64,000 nucleotides of DNA from Flavisphingomonas formosensis. GTDB lineage: Bacteria > Pseudomonadota > Alphaproteobacteria > Sphingomonadales > Sphingomonadaceae. Made by a program: the position numbers and the translations under genes. Shown here one piece after another: positions 37,341 through 45,770 of this stretch; position 1 is the stretch's first letter, and each line of letters begins with the position of its first letter. The notes under the pieces are model-generated. The model was not told the DNA's origin. It did no database searches and was given only the letters and a program-made list of their open reading frames with translations. The stretch covers positions 1,178,001-1,242,000 of the forward strand of contig NZ_WRPK01000001.1 in NCBI RefSeq assembly GCF_009755815.1. Reading direction: 5' to 3'.

Positions 37341-38282
37341 TCAGCCGGCCATGCCGACCGACAGGCAGGCGAGAAACAGCAGTAGCCCGGCAAAGCGATT
37401 CGACCGGAACTTGGCGAGCGCATCCGATGCGTCGGCGACGTGGAGCGCCAATACCTGCCAAACGAGATGGGCCGCGATCGGCAGCAGCGCCGCCAGCGCC
37501 AGCGGATCGGGGCGCACTGACCAGATGGCGAGCGACCATCCCGCCAGCGCGGCGGCGTAGCAGGCGGCGATCCCGCTGCGCGCATGCCGGCCGAGCGCGC
37601 GTGCGGAGGATTTTACGCCGGCCAGCGCGTCGTCCTCGATATCCTGCAGGGCATAGATGGTGTCATAGCCGATCACCCAGAAGATCGATCCGGCATAGAG
37701 GCAGAGGCCGGGCCATGCGACGTCGAGCCAGGGCAGGACCGCGAAATCGGCACTCCGCGCTGCGCACCAGCCGACCGGCGCCGCCCAGGAGAAGACCAGG
37801 CCGAGCCATGCCTGCGGCCACCAGGTGATCCGCTTCATGAAGGGATAGGCGGCGACCAGCACGAGGCTGAACAACGCGACGATCGCCGCGACCAGGCTGC
37901 CGAGGTTGACGAGCACCATCAGCCCGACGAGGCAGAGCGCGACGAGCCAGCCCCAGGCAGCCTTCAGCGAGACGCGCCCGCTGGCGAGCGGGCGGCTGCG
38001 GGTGCGCTCCACCTTGCGGTCCAGGTCGCGGTCGACGATGTCGTTATAGACGCAGCCTGCGCCGCGCATCGCGACGGCGCCGAGCGCGAACCACAGGAAG
38101 AGCGGCCAGGATCGCGTCGCCGCGCCCGCCAGCGCGATTGCCCAGGCGCCGGGCCAGTAGAGCAGCCACGCGCCGATCGGCCGGTCGAAGCGGGCGAGCT
38201 GCACCAGATCGCGCAGGCCCGGCGGCAGCGACGCCACGATGCCGCGCTGTTCGCTGTCCGGAACGATGACGGGTTCGGCCAT
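37341..38282 (-). CDS. ubiA: 4-hydroxybenzoate polyprenyltransferase
   Basis: UbiA attaches the polyprenyl chain to 4-hydroxybenzoate in ubiquinone synthesis. The 313-aa membrane protein has about eight helices. It has the first Asp-rich motif N-D-I-V-D-R-D-L-D near residue 82 with the following R-x-R-P-L-A-S-G, and the second, Y-D-T-I-Y-A-L-Q-D-I-E-D-D, near 207. ATG 38282 has AGGTGAG upstream; a GTG at 38291 is an alternative. Confidence 0.94.
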   Translation of the reverse strand: MAEPVIVPDSEQRGIVASLPPGLRDLVQLARFDRPIGAWLLYWPGAWAIALAGAATRSWPLFLWFALGAVAMRGAGCVYNDIVDRDLDRKVERTRSRPLASGRVSLKAAWGWLVALCLVGLMVLVNLGSLVAAIVALFSLVLVAAYPFMKRITWWPQAWLGLVFSWAAPVGWCAARSADFAVLPWLDVAWPGLCLYAGSIFWVIGYDTIYALQDIEDDALAGVKSSARALGRHARSGIAACYAAALAGWSLAIWSVRPDPLALAALLPIAAHLVWQVLALHVADASDALAKFRSNRFAGLLLFLACLSVGMAG

Positions 38283-38343
38283 GCGCCTCACCTAGCGGCG
38301 GAATCGCTACGCTGCCATCCCTTCCGCCGCCTTCCGCCGCGTG

Positions 38344-39018
38344 TCACCCGCCCGCCAGCACATAGCCCGATCCGCGGACGGTGCGGATCGCATCGGTGGA
38401 GAAGCCGTCGTTGAGCTTGGAGCGCAGCCGGCACATGTGCGTCTCGACGATGTTGGTCTGCGGCTCGCTGCGCTGGTCCCATATCTCCTGCAGCAACAGC
38501 GCCCGGCCCACCGTGCGGTGAGGATTGCGCATCAGCAACTCCAATATCTGGAACTCGCGTGGCTGCAGGCCGATTGGGCGGCCGCCGCGCGCGACGGTGC
38601 GCCGCCTGAGGTCCATCTCCATCTCGCCGACGACCAGCTGCTCGGGCAGGGTGGCCCGCGCCGGGCGCCGGAAGAGGGCGTTCACCCGCGCCGCAAGTTC
38701 GGAAAAAGCGAAGGGTTTGCCGAGATAATCGTCGGCGCCGGCTTCCAGCCCGTCCACCCGATCTGCCACGGCGGCAAGCGCCGAGATCAGCATGACCGGG
38801 GTCTCGCAGCCGGCCGCGCGCGCGTTGCGCAGCACGGTCAGCCCGTCGATCCCGGGCACCATGCGATCAAGGATGGCGACGTCGAAATGCTTGGCGGTGA
38901 GCAGCGCGAGCGCCTCGTCGCCGCGATCGGTGCGGTGCACGATATGGCCGAGCTCGCGCAGCCCGGAAGCGATGAAGCCCGCCTGGCGGGCATCGTCTTC
39001 CAGCAGCAGCACATTCAT
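38344..39018 (-). CDS. OmpR-family response regulator
   Basis: This 224-aa two-domain regulator has a receiver with the acidic pair E7/D8/D9, phospho-acceptor D51 and K101, and a winged-helix DNA-binding domain (G-L-Q-P-R-E-F-Q-I-L-E-L-L, R-T-V-x-R-A-L-L-L and T-H-M-C-R-L-R-S-K-L). No sensor kinase is adjacent, so the partner is elsewhere. ATG 39018 is preferred; GGAG lies ten bases upstream. Confidence 0.9.
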   Translation of the reverse strand: MNVLLLEDDARQAGFIASGLRELGHIVHRTDRGDEALALLTAKHFDVAILDRMVPGIDGLTVLRNARAAGCETPVMLISALAAVADRVDGLEAGADDYLGKPFAFSELAARVNALFRRPARATLPEQLVVGEMEMDLRRRTVARGGRPIGLQPREFQILELLMRNPHRTVGRALLLQEIWDQRSEPQTNIVETHMCRLRSKLNDGFSTDAIRTVRGSGYVLAGG

Positions 39019-39273
39019 GCCGTTCTGCTCCGGTACACGCCGTCGGGGCAGCCTGCGGCCATCTTTCGGATGCGTGCCCGGCCGAACCAAGTTGCGCAGA
39101 TCAGCGATGAAGCCGCCATAACCCCCCGACCGCCCGCATTCTCGCGACGGGCGGCACAGAGACGGCACCGCCGATGCGGCACCACAGTCGAAAAGGGCGT
39201 CCTGCCGAAAAGAATCCTCGCCGATGCATCCGGAAGCGTCACAAAAATGTTGAACGACGACTGCGGTCCGACA

Positions 39274-39295
39274 GCTGTCCTGACGTCAGGACAGC
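39274..39295. promoter_or_regulatory. 22-bp perfect palindrome upstream of the HAD gene
   Basis: The two 11-base arms, GCTGTCCTGAC and its complement, meet with no spacer, so the sequence is its own reverse complement. It lies 14 bases before the ATG of the HAD gene and beside its GGGAGGGAGA ribosome-binding site, in the divergent gap with the OmpR-type regulator. It could be a dimeric regulator site or an RNA hairpin controlling translation. Confidence 0.5.
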
Positions 39296-39309
39296 GGGAG
39301 GGAGACGAT

Positions 39310-40068
39310 ATGGTCGACGATGGCAGTTATGTCCTGCATTGCGAGGAAGCGGATACGCGCTTCTTCGAAGAGACGCCGGCCCTGTGCGCTGCCCCCGCGC
39401 CAGTCTCCGTCGCCGTCTTCGATCTCGACCGGACGATAACCCGGCGAGGGACCTGGTCTCCCTTCCTCATAGCCGCTGCCCGCAAGCGCGCGCCCTGGCG
39501 CCTGCTGATGGTGCCGGCCGTGATCGGCGCAATGGGAGGCTACAAGCTGGGGCTGCTGTCACGGCAAGGGCTCAAGCAGTTCATGCATCACTGCATGATC
39601 GGCGGAACGCTGGACCGTGCCGCGGTGCAGCGCCTCTCGGACGATTTCGCCGACCGTGTCGTTGCGAAGGAGGTGCGCGCCGATGCGCTGACGCAGATCC
39701 GGCGGGAACAGGCGCGCGGCGCGCGCGTGATCGTGGCGAGCGCCGCCAACTGCTTCTATCTCCGTGCCATCGCGGCCCGGCTGGGCGTGGACGATGTGGT
39801 CGGCACCGAAAGCGACTGGACCGGCGATTGCCTGCGGCCGAAGCTGTCAGGCGAAAATTGTTACGGCAAGGCGAAGCGCGATCGGGTGCTGGCCTATCTC
39901 GCCGCGCAGGGGCTTGATCGCAGCCGCATACACATCCGCTTCTATTCCGACGATGCATCGGATCTGCCGCTGTTCGAAAGCGTGGACGAGCCGATCGCGG
40001 TCAACCCGACCAGCAAGCTGCGCGCCATCGCGCATCTGCGGGGCTGGCCAACCCTGCAATGGGCCTGA
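39310..40068 (+). CDS. HAD-superfamily phosphatase (PSP-like, IB subfamily)
   Basis: This 252-aa hydrolase carries HAD motif I as V-F-D-L-D-R-T-I-T near residue 37, a cap domain with a hydrophobic stretch (M-V-P-A-V-I-G-A-M-G-G), motif II at V-A-S-A-A-N, a K-R-D/K motif III lysine and motif IV F-Y-S-D-D-A-S-D-L. Related proteins dephosphorylate phosphoserine or lysophospholipids; the substrate is open. ATG 39310 has GGGAGGGAGA upstream. The 22-bp palindrome beside its ribosome-binding site suggests regulation of this gene. Confidence 0.85.
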   Translation: MVDDGSYVLHCEEADTRFFEETPALCAAPAPVSVAVFDLDRTITRRGTWSPFLIAAARKRAPWRLLMVPAVIGAMGGYKLGLLSRQGLKQFMHHCMIGGTLDRAAVQRLSDDFADRVVAKEVRADALTQIRREQARGARVIVASAANCFYLRAIAARLGVDDVVGTESDWTGDCLRPKLSGENCYGKAKRDRVLAYLAAQGLDRSRIHIRFYSDDASDLPLFESVDEPIAVNPTSKLRAIAHLRGWPTLQWA

Positions 40069-40187
40069 CGGCCGGCGCTGTTTAGCGCCGAATGCATTGA
40101 CCGGCGTCAAGGATGTCTGCGCGTGACGCTGCGACCATGGCTGCCGAGCGGCATGCCATCGCCGGCGTGCCGCCGCGGAGACCATGA

Positions 40188-40586
40188 ATGCCAATCACGC
40201 CTTTCGATCGTGCCGGCGGCGGTGCCACGCTCGCTCGCCTCGCCGATCGCTTCTATGACCGGATCGAACAGGATGCCCGTTTCGCGCCGCTGCGTGCGCT
40301 GCACGAGAGCGACCTCGATCCCGTCCGCCGATCGCTCGCCGCCTATCTTGCTGCCTGGATGGGCGGCCCCGCCGACTGGTTCGAGCAGGCGCGCACGCCC
40401 TGCATCCTCTCCCTGCATCGCCGACTTGCGATCTCGCCGGAAACGGCCGGCCTGTGGGTCGAGGCGATGGAACATGCCCTGTCAGCCGAGGCGGCGATCG
40501 ATGCCGAGCTCGGCGCCGAGATGATAGCCCGATTGCGGGCGATGGCAGGTGCGATGGTCAATCGGCCGGCGACGGTCCCCGCCTGA
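40188..40586 (+). CDS. Truncated haemoglobin (group II-like)
   Basis: This 132-aa 2/2 globin has the distal F-Y-D-R-I-E-Q-D near residue 22, P-A-D-W-F-E-Q-A-R-T near 61 and the candidate proximal histidine H77 in I-L-S-L-H-R-R-L, then an E-A-M-E-H-A-L helix. Group II truncated haemoglobins bind O2 or NO and help detoxify NO or sense gases. It lies 0.6 kb from an alcohol dehydrogenase and 3 kb from FixLJ-like genes. ATG 40188 follows GGAG. Confidence 0.85.
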   Translation: MPITPFDRAGGGATLARLADRFYDRIEQDARFAPLRALHESDLDPVRRSLAAYLAAWMGGPADWFEQARTPCILSLHRRLAISPETAGLWVEAMEHALSAEAAIDAELGAEMIARLRAMAGAMVNRPATVPA

Positions 40587-40740
40587 TCCGCATTTTTCTT
40601 GTCGTTACGAGCGAGAGAAAATGTTGCCCAGCTGGGCAGAATAATCGGCGTGCTCTTCAATATTGAAGATATATTCCAATCATCGTTGATATCATTCTCG
40701 ATATATTAATAGATAGCGAGCGAAATAATAATTATATGCT

Positions 40741-40919
40741 TGGGAATTTATTTTTGGCTACCAATGAATCTTATTGAGCGGGATACGGGATTTCCCCAAT
40801 AGATACTTTTTTCCGGTAGATGCACAAAAGGCTTGCTATCTGCCTTGGCTCCTCTCCGGCAGGTGGCCTCCGCTCCTCGGGAGCCTGGCTTACCCCTTAG
40901 GCCAGGCTCCCCTTTTTTT
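40741..40919 (+). ncRNA. Candidate small RNA ending in an intrinsic terminator
   Basis: A plus-strand transcript starting near the A/T-rich promoter-like DNA would run through a CTGCC/GGCAG hairpin (about 40840-40862) and end at the terminator 40879-40919. A second pairing is possible: GGCTCC near 40847 with GGGAGCC at 40879-40885. That would break the terminator stem, so the RNA could exist in two forms. No good start codon or ribosome-binding site is present, and no plus-strand gene lies downstream for 5 kb. The 5' end is uncertain. Confidence 0.4.
40879..40919 (+). terminator. Intrinsic terminator
   Basis: An 11-bp stem (GGGAGCCTGGC at 40879-40889 with GCCAGGCTCCC at 40901-40911), an 11-base loop and CTTTTTTT form a standard rho-independent terminator on the plus strand. 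No protein gene ends upstream within 290 bp. Confidence 0.85.
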
Positions 40920-41018
40920 GGGGGCTCACATCGTCGATTTGGAGCTCGTTCTTTCTGCGGCACGCTGGCGGAGGCTAGGGTCGCGCTGCACCGCCACCCG
41001 ACTGCCCTTCGAAAGTCA

Positions 41019-41036
41019 TGCCAGCCTTCGCTGGCA
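41019..41036. repeat. REP-like hairpin
   Basis: TGCCAGC (41019-41025) and GCTGGCA (41030-41036) flank a CTTC loop inside a GTCATGCCAGC context. This is another short palindrome of the type scattered in sphingomonad intergenic DNA. Confidence 0.5.
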
Positions 41037-41172
41037 GGACGCCGGAAAAACGTGACCGAACCGATGTGTCGATCCGGTAGCCTGCCGGGAGGGGCATCTC
41101 ACCGACGCATGAAAAAGCGAGCCGGCAAACCGACCCGCAATCCTTGCCGCCGCGTCGGGCGATCGCCTTGGC

Positions 41173-42195
41173 TCAGAGCGACAATACGACGCGGCCTTCC
41201 ACCCGACCATCGGCCAGGAGTTGCAGCACGGCGTTCACATTCTCCAGCGGTGCGGTCGTCACCTGGGTACGGATGTGGCCCTCGGCCGCGAAGGCGAGCG
41301 CCTCGTCGAGATCGCGGCGCGTGCCGACGATCGATCCGCGCACCGTGATCCGCTTCAGCACGATGTCGAAGATCGGCAGCGGGAAGCTGCCTGCCGGCAG
41401 GCCGACGAGCGCGACGGTGCCGCGCTTGCGGACCATCCCGATAGCCTGCTGGAAAGCGGGCGGGGATGGGGCGGTGACGAGCACGCCGTGCGCGCCGCCG
41501 CCGGTCTCGCGTCGCACGCGCTCGGCCGCGTCGGCTTCGCGGGCGTCGATCGCGACGTCCGCGCCGAGCTGCCGGGCAAGTGCGAGCTTGTCCTCGGCGA
41601 CGTCGATCGCGGCGACGTGCAGGCCCATCGCCTTCGCATATTGAATCGCGACGTGGCCGAGCCCGCCGATGCCCGAAATCGCCACCCATTCGCCCGGTCG
41701 GGCCTCGGTTTCCTTGAGGCCCTTATAGGTGGTCACGCCGGCGCAGAGGATCGGTGCCATGGCGACGAAATCCGGCCGTTCCGGCAGGCGGCCGACATAG
41801 GCGGCGGGCGCCAGCACATAATCGGCATAGCCGCCGTCGACCCCGTAGCCCGTATTATGCTGATGATCGCACAGCGTTTCCCAGCCGGTCTCACAATATT
41901 CGCAGCCGCCGCAGGCATCGTGCAGCCACGGCACGCCCACGGGGTCGCCTTCCTTGAGCGTCGTCACGCCGCTGCCCAGCGCCGCGACATGGCCGACCGC
42001 CTCATGGCCGGGCACCAGCGGCAATGCGGGCTTCACCGGCCAATCGCCGTTCACCGCGTGCAGATCGGTGTGGCACACGCCGCTCGCCACCACGCGGACG
42101 AGCACTTCGCCTGGCCCGGGCACGGGGATGGGGCGCTCCTCGATGGCAAGCGGAGCGCCGAAGGCACGAAGCACGGCAGCACGCATCGTCGTCAT
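41173..42195 (-). CDS. adhP: Zinc-dependent alcohol dehydrogenase
   Basis: The 340-aa medium-chain dehydrogenase oxidises ethanol or similar alcohols with NAD. It has the catalytic zinc ligands (G-V-C-H-T-D-L-H and P-G-H-E-A-V-G) and the four-Cys structural zinc loop C-G-G-C-E-Y-C-E-T-G-W-E-T-L-C. The dinucleotide motif G-I-G-G-L-G-H-V-A follows near residue 170. The M-T-T-M-R-A-A-V start at 42195 has AGGAGA six bases before it. A 48-aa membrane protein gene ends 29 bp upstream and is probably co-transcribed. Confidence 0.93.
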   Translation of the reverse strand: MTTMRAAVLRAFGAPLAIEERPIPVPGPGEVLVRVVASGVCHTDLHAVNGDWPVKPALPLVPGHEAVGHVAALGSGVTTLKEGDPVGVPWLHDACGGCEYCETGWETLCDHQHNTGYGVDGGYADYVLAPAAYVGRLPERPDFVAMAPILCAGVTTYKGLKETEARPGEWVAISGIGGLGHVAIQYAKAMGLHVAAIDVAEDKLALARQLGADVAIDAREADAAERVRRETGGGAHGVLVTAPSPPAFQQAIGMVRKRGTVALVGLPAGSFPLPIFDIVLKRITVRGSIVGTRRDLDEALAFAAEGHIRTQVTTAPLENVNAVLQLLADGRVEGRVVLSL

Positions 42196-42224
42196 GATCG
42201 TCTCCTGTCGTAACGGCCGGGCGC

Positions 42225-42371
42225 TCAGCCGATCAGCGGATAGAGGAACGAGGCGATGGCGATGATGGCCAGGCCGCACAGGCCGATCGCCGCACGGTCG
42301 ATCCCGCCTTGGCCGAGACGGCCGTTGGTGGCGCGGACTGGCAGGCCCGGTTGTCCGACAAAAATCGGCAT
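42225..42371 (-). CDS. Very small single-helix membrane protein
   Basis: A 48-aa product not described elsewhere to my knowledge. It starts M-P-I-F-V-G-Q-P-G-L-P-V, has a basic patch (R-A-T-N-G-R-L-G), and ends in one hydrophobic helix (I-G-L-C-G-L-A-I-I-A-I-A-S-F-L-Y-P-L-I-G). AAGGGAGA seven bases before ATG 42371 is an excellent ribosome-binding site. It lies between the IR at 42430 and adhP, so a role in anchoring, export or regulating the dehydrogenase is possible. Confidence 0.75.
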   Translation of the reverse strand: MPIFVGQPGLPVRATNGRLGQGGIDRAAIGLCGLAIIAIASFLYPLIG

Positions 42372-42429
42372 GGCGGCATCTCCCTTCATCGACAATATTG
42401 CCGGTCTAGGCGTGAGGGGCGATGCCCTC

Positions 42430-42449
42430 CATCCGCACTAATACGGATG
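42430..42449. promoter_or_regulatory. Operator-like inverted repeat upstream of the adhP unit
   Basis: CATCCG (42430-42435) and CGGATG (42444-42449) face each other across CACTAATA, and several inner positions are also symmetrical. It lies 58 bases upstream of the small gene. The layout suits a dimeric regulator such as the FixJ-like or Crp/Fnr protein encoded nearby, but it is not a TTGAT-N4-ATCAA FNR box. Confidence 0.35.
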
Positions 42450-42554
42450 CTCATACGCAATCTCGAATATGCTGAGGCATCCGGACTGATTTCGCTCAGC
42501 CGCCACGCGGGCGCATATCAAGGCTCGATGGACCAGTCTCGGCAAGCCTTGGTG

Positions 42555-42962
42555 TCAGGCTGTCGCGGCGGCGATCGCCTGCAGCACCGTGTCCGAGATC
42601 AGATGTTCGCGGAAAGGCTTGTCGATCACGGCCTGGAAGCCCACGGCCTCCGCCTGCGCGGCAAGCTGGGGCGAGGGAAAGGCGGTGATCAGGATCGCCG
42701 GGCCCGTCCAGCCGCGATCGCGCAGGCTGCGCAGCAGAGCGAGGCCGTCGAGATCGTCGATTCGATAATCGGTAATGAAGCAGGCGGCATCCAGGGCGTT
42801 GGCGTCGGCCAGCAACGACGCGCCGGCCGCATAGGAGCGCACATCGAAGCCGCGCGCCTGTAAGAGCAATTGCAGCGAGCGCCGCACCGCGGGATCGTCC
42901 TCGACGAGCAATAGCTTCGGCCGCGTGCCACTGGCGAGGGGCGTGCCTTGTGCGTTGTTCAT
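42555..42962 (-). CDS. Receiver-only response regulator
   Basis: The 135-aa protein is a single CheY-like receiver with the acidic residues E21/D22/D23, phospho-acceptor D65 in C-F-I-T-D-Y-R-I-D-D, T93 and K115. There is no output domain, so it probably acts by competing for or relaying phosphate. It follows the FixLJ-like pair in the same direction with a 95-bp gap. Receiver-type FixT inhibitors of FixL are known, but the cysteines expected in FixT are not present. Confidence 0.85.
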   Translation of the reverse strand: MNNAQGTPLASGTRPKLLLVEDDPAVRRSLQLLLQARGFDVRSYAAGASLLADANALDAACFITDYRIDDLDGLALLRSLRDRGWTGPAILITAFPSPQLAAQAEAVGFQAVIDKPFREHLISDTVLQAIAAATA

Positions 42963-43057
42963 GGTCGGTTGATTTCAGCCGCGATGGTCAAGGCAGGGTT
43001 TCTGGCAGTGACGGCCCTGGCTGTCGCTACGTAAACATCCCGATGAATCCGGCACCA

Positions 43058-43672
43058 TCAGGCACCCAGCCCGGCTGCGAAGGCGATGCGCAGCGCGTCC
43101 GAAAGACTGCGCACCTCCAGCTTCTGCATCAGATTGGCGCGATGCACTTCCACGGTGCGGGGCGAGATGCCGAGATCATAGGCGATCGTCTTGTTCGGCA
43201 GGCCGCGGGCGAGCCCGTCCAGCACGTCGCGCTCGCGCGGTGTAAGCGCGCCGAGGAGCACGGTCGCATCGGCAGCCCGGGCCGCCTGCTTGTCCGCTGC
43301 CTGCAGTCGATCGAATGCGGCATCGATGGCAGCGAGCAGTTGCGCCTTCTCGAACGGTTTCTCGAGGAAATCGACGGCGCCCGCCTTCATCGCGCGTACC
43401 GCGATCCCGACGTCGCCATGGCCGGTGAGGATGATGACCGGCAGGGCGACGCCGCGTTCCGCCATGGCCTGCTGCACCTCCAGCCCGTCCATCTCCGGCA
43501 TGCGGATATCGAGCAGCACGCAGCCCGGCTCCGCGCTGCGCGCCTCCTTCAGAAAGGCGGTGCCCGAAGGCCAGGTCTCCACCGCAAAGCCCGACGTCTT
43601 CAGCATGAAGCTTGCCGAGCGACGGATCGCTTCTTCGTCGTCGACGATGTGGATCAGTCGCTTAGTCGTCAT
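43058..43672 (-). CDS. fixJ: FixJ-like response regulator (LuxR-type output)
   Basis: The 204-aa regulator has a FixJ-type receiver (D11, D12, phospho-acceptor D55, T83, K105 in F-L-E-K-P-F-E) and a C-terminal LuxR/NarL helix-turn-helix ([31 protein letters not shown]). It would bind DNA when phosphorylated by the kinase whose stop codon it overlaps by 11 bases. Longer in-frame starts lie inside the kinase gene and are rejected. Confidence 0.9.
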   Translation of the reverse strand: MTTKRLIHIVDDEEAIRRSASFMLKTSGFAVETWPSGTAFLKEARSAEPGCVLLDIRMPEMDGLEVQQAMAERGVALPVIILTGHGDVGIAVRAMKAGAVDFLEKPFEKAQLLAAIDAAFDRLQAADKQAARAADATVLLGALTPRERDVLDGLARGLPNKTIAYDLGISPRTVEVHRANLMQKLEVRSLSDALRIAFAAGLGA

Positions 43673-45527
43673 GGCTGCTCTCCGCCTCCGCGCGAACGAG
43701 GGTAAAATGAAATTGCGTGCCGCCGCCCGGCCGCGGCTCCGTCCAGATGCGGCCGCCATGCGCCTCGACGATCGTGCGGCAGATCGAGAGGCCAAGGCCC
43801 ATGCCTTCGGATTTGCTGCTCACGAAGGCGCTGAAGAGTTGTGAGGCGAGTTCGGGCGCGACGCCGGCGCCCGTGTCGGCGACGGTTACACGCACATAGC
43901 CTGGCGCATCCGGCTGCGTCGCGACGAGCAGCTTGCGTTTCTCGCTGTTCGCCATCGCTTCCACCGCGTTGCGGATCAGGTTGATCAGCACCTGCTGGAT
44001 CTGCACCCGATCGACCAGCACCGGCGATGCATAGGGATCGAGATCGAAGACCGGCTCGACGCCCTTTTCCCGAGCGCCGAGCAGGCCGAGCACCGCCGCC
44101 TCGTTGACCAGCGCCGGCAGCTTCTCGATCGTCTTTTCGACCTCGCCCCGCGCGACGAAATCGCGCAGCCGGCGCACGATATGGCCCGCCCGCAGCGCTT
44201 CTTTCGCGGTATCGTCCAGCGCTTCGCGGATCATCGGCAGATCATCGGGATCGGGCGCGCCGAGGAGGTCGCGTACGGCCTCGACATAGTTGGTGACGGC
44301 AGTGATCGGCTGGTTGAGTTCATGGGCGAGGGTGGAGGCCATGGTGCCCATCGCGCTGAGGCGGGAGACGTGGATCAGCTCCGATTGCAGCGTCTCCAGC
44401 CGCCTTTCGGTCCGCTGGCGCTCGGTGATGTCGCGGATGAAGCCGGTGAAGACGCGCTGCCCGCCGCCGGTGGCTTCGCCGATCGAAAGCTCCATGGGAA
44501 AGGTCGTGCCGTCCTTGCGCGCCGCGAACACCACCCGGCCGATGCCGATGATCCGTTTCTCGCCGGTCTCCAGATAGCGGCGAATATAACCGTCGTGGCG
44601 CTCGCGATCGGGCGAGGGCATCAGGGCGCTGACGTTGCGGCCGCGTATCTCCGCCGCCCGGTAGCCGAAAAGCCGCTCCGCTGCGGCGCTGAACGACAGG
44701 ATGACTCCCTCTTCGTCGATCACGATCATCGCGTCCGGCACGGTGGACAGGATCGAGCGCAAATGACTTTCGCTCGCCCGAAGCGCATCCTCGGCGGCGC
44801 GCCGGTCGGTGATGTCGGAGACGATCTTGGCAAAGCCGCGCAGCCCGCCCTCGGAATCGCGCAACGCCGTGATCGCGATGCTGGCAAGGAATTCGGAGCC
44901 GTCCTTGCGCAGCCGCCAATCCTCTTCCTCCAGCCGGCCCTCGGCCGCGGCGCGGGCCAGATCCGCCTGCGGCTTGCCTGCCGTAACGGCGTCCGCCGGA
45001 TAGAATAATGCGGCGTGGCGCCCGATCACTTCTTCCTCGCGCCAACCCTTCAGCCGTTCGGCCCCCTTGTTCCAGATGGTCACATGGCCGGTGGGATCGA
45101 GCAGATAGATGGCGTGGCCCTGAGTGCCGTCGATCAGCAGGTTCAGTTCCTCGGCGATCTGGTCGGCCGACGCGGCGCGCAGTGCGGCACCGCGATCGCT
45201 GGCTTCCATTGCGAGACGCGATCGGCGGACGCTATGGCCGACCAGCATGATGGCGCCGCAGGTGGCGAGGAAGATGCCGCCCTCGAGCAGCGCCGAGGGT
45301 GTGGCGTCGCGAATGCCGGCGAACCAGGATCCTGCCAGCAGCGCGACCAGCGTCGCGGCCAGCGCGGCTGGCGTGCCGTTCCACACCGCGGCCGCGAGGA
45401 TGGCGAGGGTGAAAGGGGAGAAGGCGGCGTGCGTGCCGAGCAGCGGCGCGAGCGCCAGGCGGAGACCCGCGGTGAGCAGCACGAGCGCGACTGCCATGCC
45501 GATCGCGGCCGCCAAGGGCCGCGTCAT
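43662..45527 (-). CDS. FixL-like PAS histidine kinase lacking the haem-ligating His
   Basis: The 621-aa kinase has three or four N-terminal membrane helices (about residues 8-100), PAS1 (about 125-240), PAS2 (about 252-370) and a HisKA/ATPase core with H402 in L-A-H-E-L-N-Q-P, N520, and G-L-G-L-S-I. PAS2 and the kinase core follow FixL closely ([21 protein letters not shown]). At the haem-ligand position, where B. japonicum FixL reads P-H-I-I-G-I-G-R, this protein reads K-R-I-I-G-I-G-R. Arg325 thus replaces the proximal His, while the haem-edge Arg (331) is kept. It may sense another cue. ATG 45527 is preferred over 45596. Confidence 0.9.
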   Translation of the reverse strand: MTRPLAAAIGMAVALVLLTAGLRLALAPLLGTHAAFSPFTLAILAAAVWNGTPAALAATLVALLAGSWFAGIRDATPSALLEGGIFLATCGAIMLVGHSVRRSRLAMEASDRGAALRAASADQIAEELNLLIDGTQGHAIYLLDPTGHVTIWNKGAERLKGWREEEVIGRHAALFYPADAVTAGKPQADLARAAAEGRLEEEDWRLRKDGSEFLASIAITALRDSEGGLRGFAKIVSDITDRRAAEDALRASESHLRSILSTVPDAMIVIDEEGVILSFSAAAERLFGYRAAEIRGRNVSALMPSPDRERHDGYIRRYLETGEKRIIGIGRVVFAARKDGTTFPMELSIGEATGGGQRVFTGFIRDITERQRTERRLETLQSELIHVSRLSAMGTMASTLAHELNQPITAVTNYVEAVRDLLGAPDPDDLPMIREALDDTAKEALRAGHIVRRLRDFVARGEVEKTIEKLPALVNEAAVLGLLGAREKGVEPVFDLDPYASPVLVDRVQIQQVLINLIRNAVEAMANSEKRKLLVATQPDAPGYVRVTVADTGAGVAPELASQLFSAFVSSKSEGMGLGLSICRTIVEAHGGRIWTEPRPGGGTQFHFTLVRAEAESSHDD

Positions 45528-45617
45528 ATCCCTGTCCAAGGCTGACGCCCTCCAGCCTGCCGGCTTCGTCCCGCGCTGAGCGGGGCCGGCCGTCATTCGA
45601 GCGGTACGATAGCCATT

Positions 45618-45713
45618 TCCCTTATGCTGTAAAATCCCGGACTCCTCGCGCGTAAGGAGAATTGCGTAGATGCGCCGTCTCTACGCGTCCGGAGCATCGG
45701 CGGTCATAAGGGA
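45618..45713. promoter_or_regulatory. Set of inverted repeats upstream of the FixL-like gene
   Basis: TCCCTTATG (45618-45626) is mirrored by CATAAGGGA (45705-45713), and a second pair, GCGTAGA (45665-45671) with TCTACGC (45679-45685), lies between. They occupy the gap between the kinase start and the HAD gene stop. The widely spaced 9-base arms could be two regulator half-sites or a looped RNA. Confidence 0.35.
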
Positions 45714-45770
45714 TTCTACGGATGTCGGGATGAGCGGCAGGCGTGACCTGGTTTGGGCGCGAGGCGGCGT

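Larger units (their letters stand above)
40587..41172. other. 586-bp intergenic region, A/T-rich core
   Basis: Between the globin and adhP there is no gene I can support. Two perfect 14-bp palindromes lie at 40625-40638 (TGCCCAGCTGGGCA) and 40655-40668 (CTTCAATATTGAAG), followed by an A/T-rich stretch to about 40760 that stands out against the G/C-rich surroundings. A possible promoter (TTGATA, 18 bases, TAGATA) is at 40686-40715. A terminator at 40879-40919 and a short inverted repeat at 41019-41036 lie to the right. Confidence 0.55.

Noticed and set aside
38341-39309. Long open frame running in from upstream of the HAD gene
   Set aside because: It is antisense to the OmpR-type regulator and low in sequence sense; the HAD gene begins at ATG 39310 with a good ribosome-binding site.
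40774-41055. 93-aa plus-strand frame in the gap before adhP
   Set aside because: It runs through the intrinsic terminator at 40879-40919 and has no ribosome-binding site.
42555-42962. FixT-like inhibitor of FixL
   Set aside because: Position and size fit, but the several cysteines of known FixT are missing; it is kept as a plain receiver.
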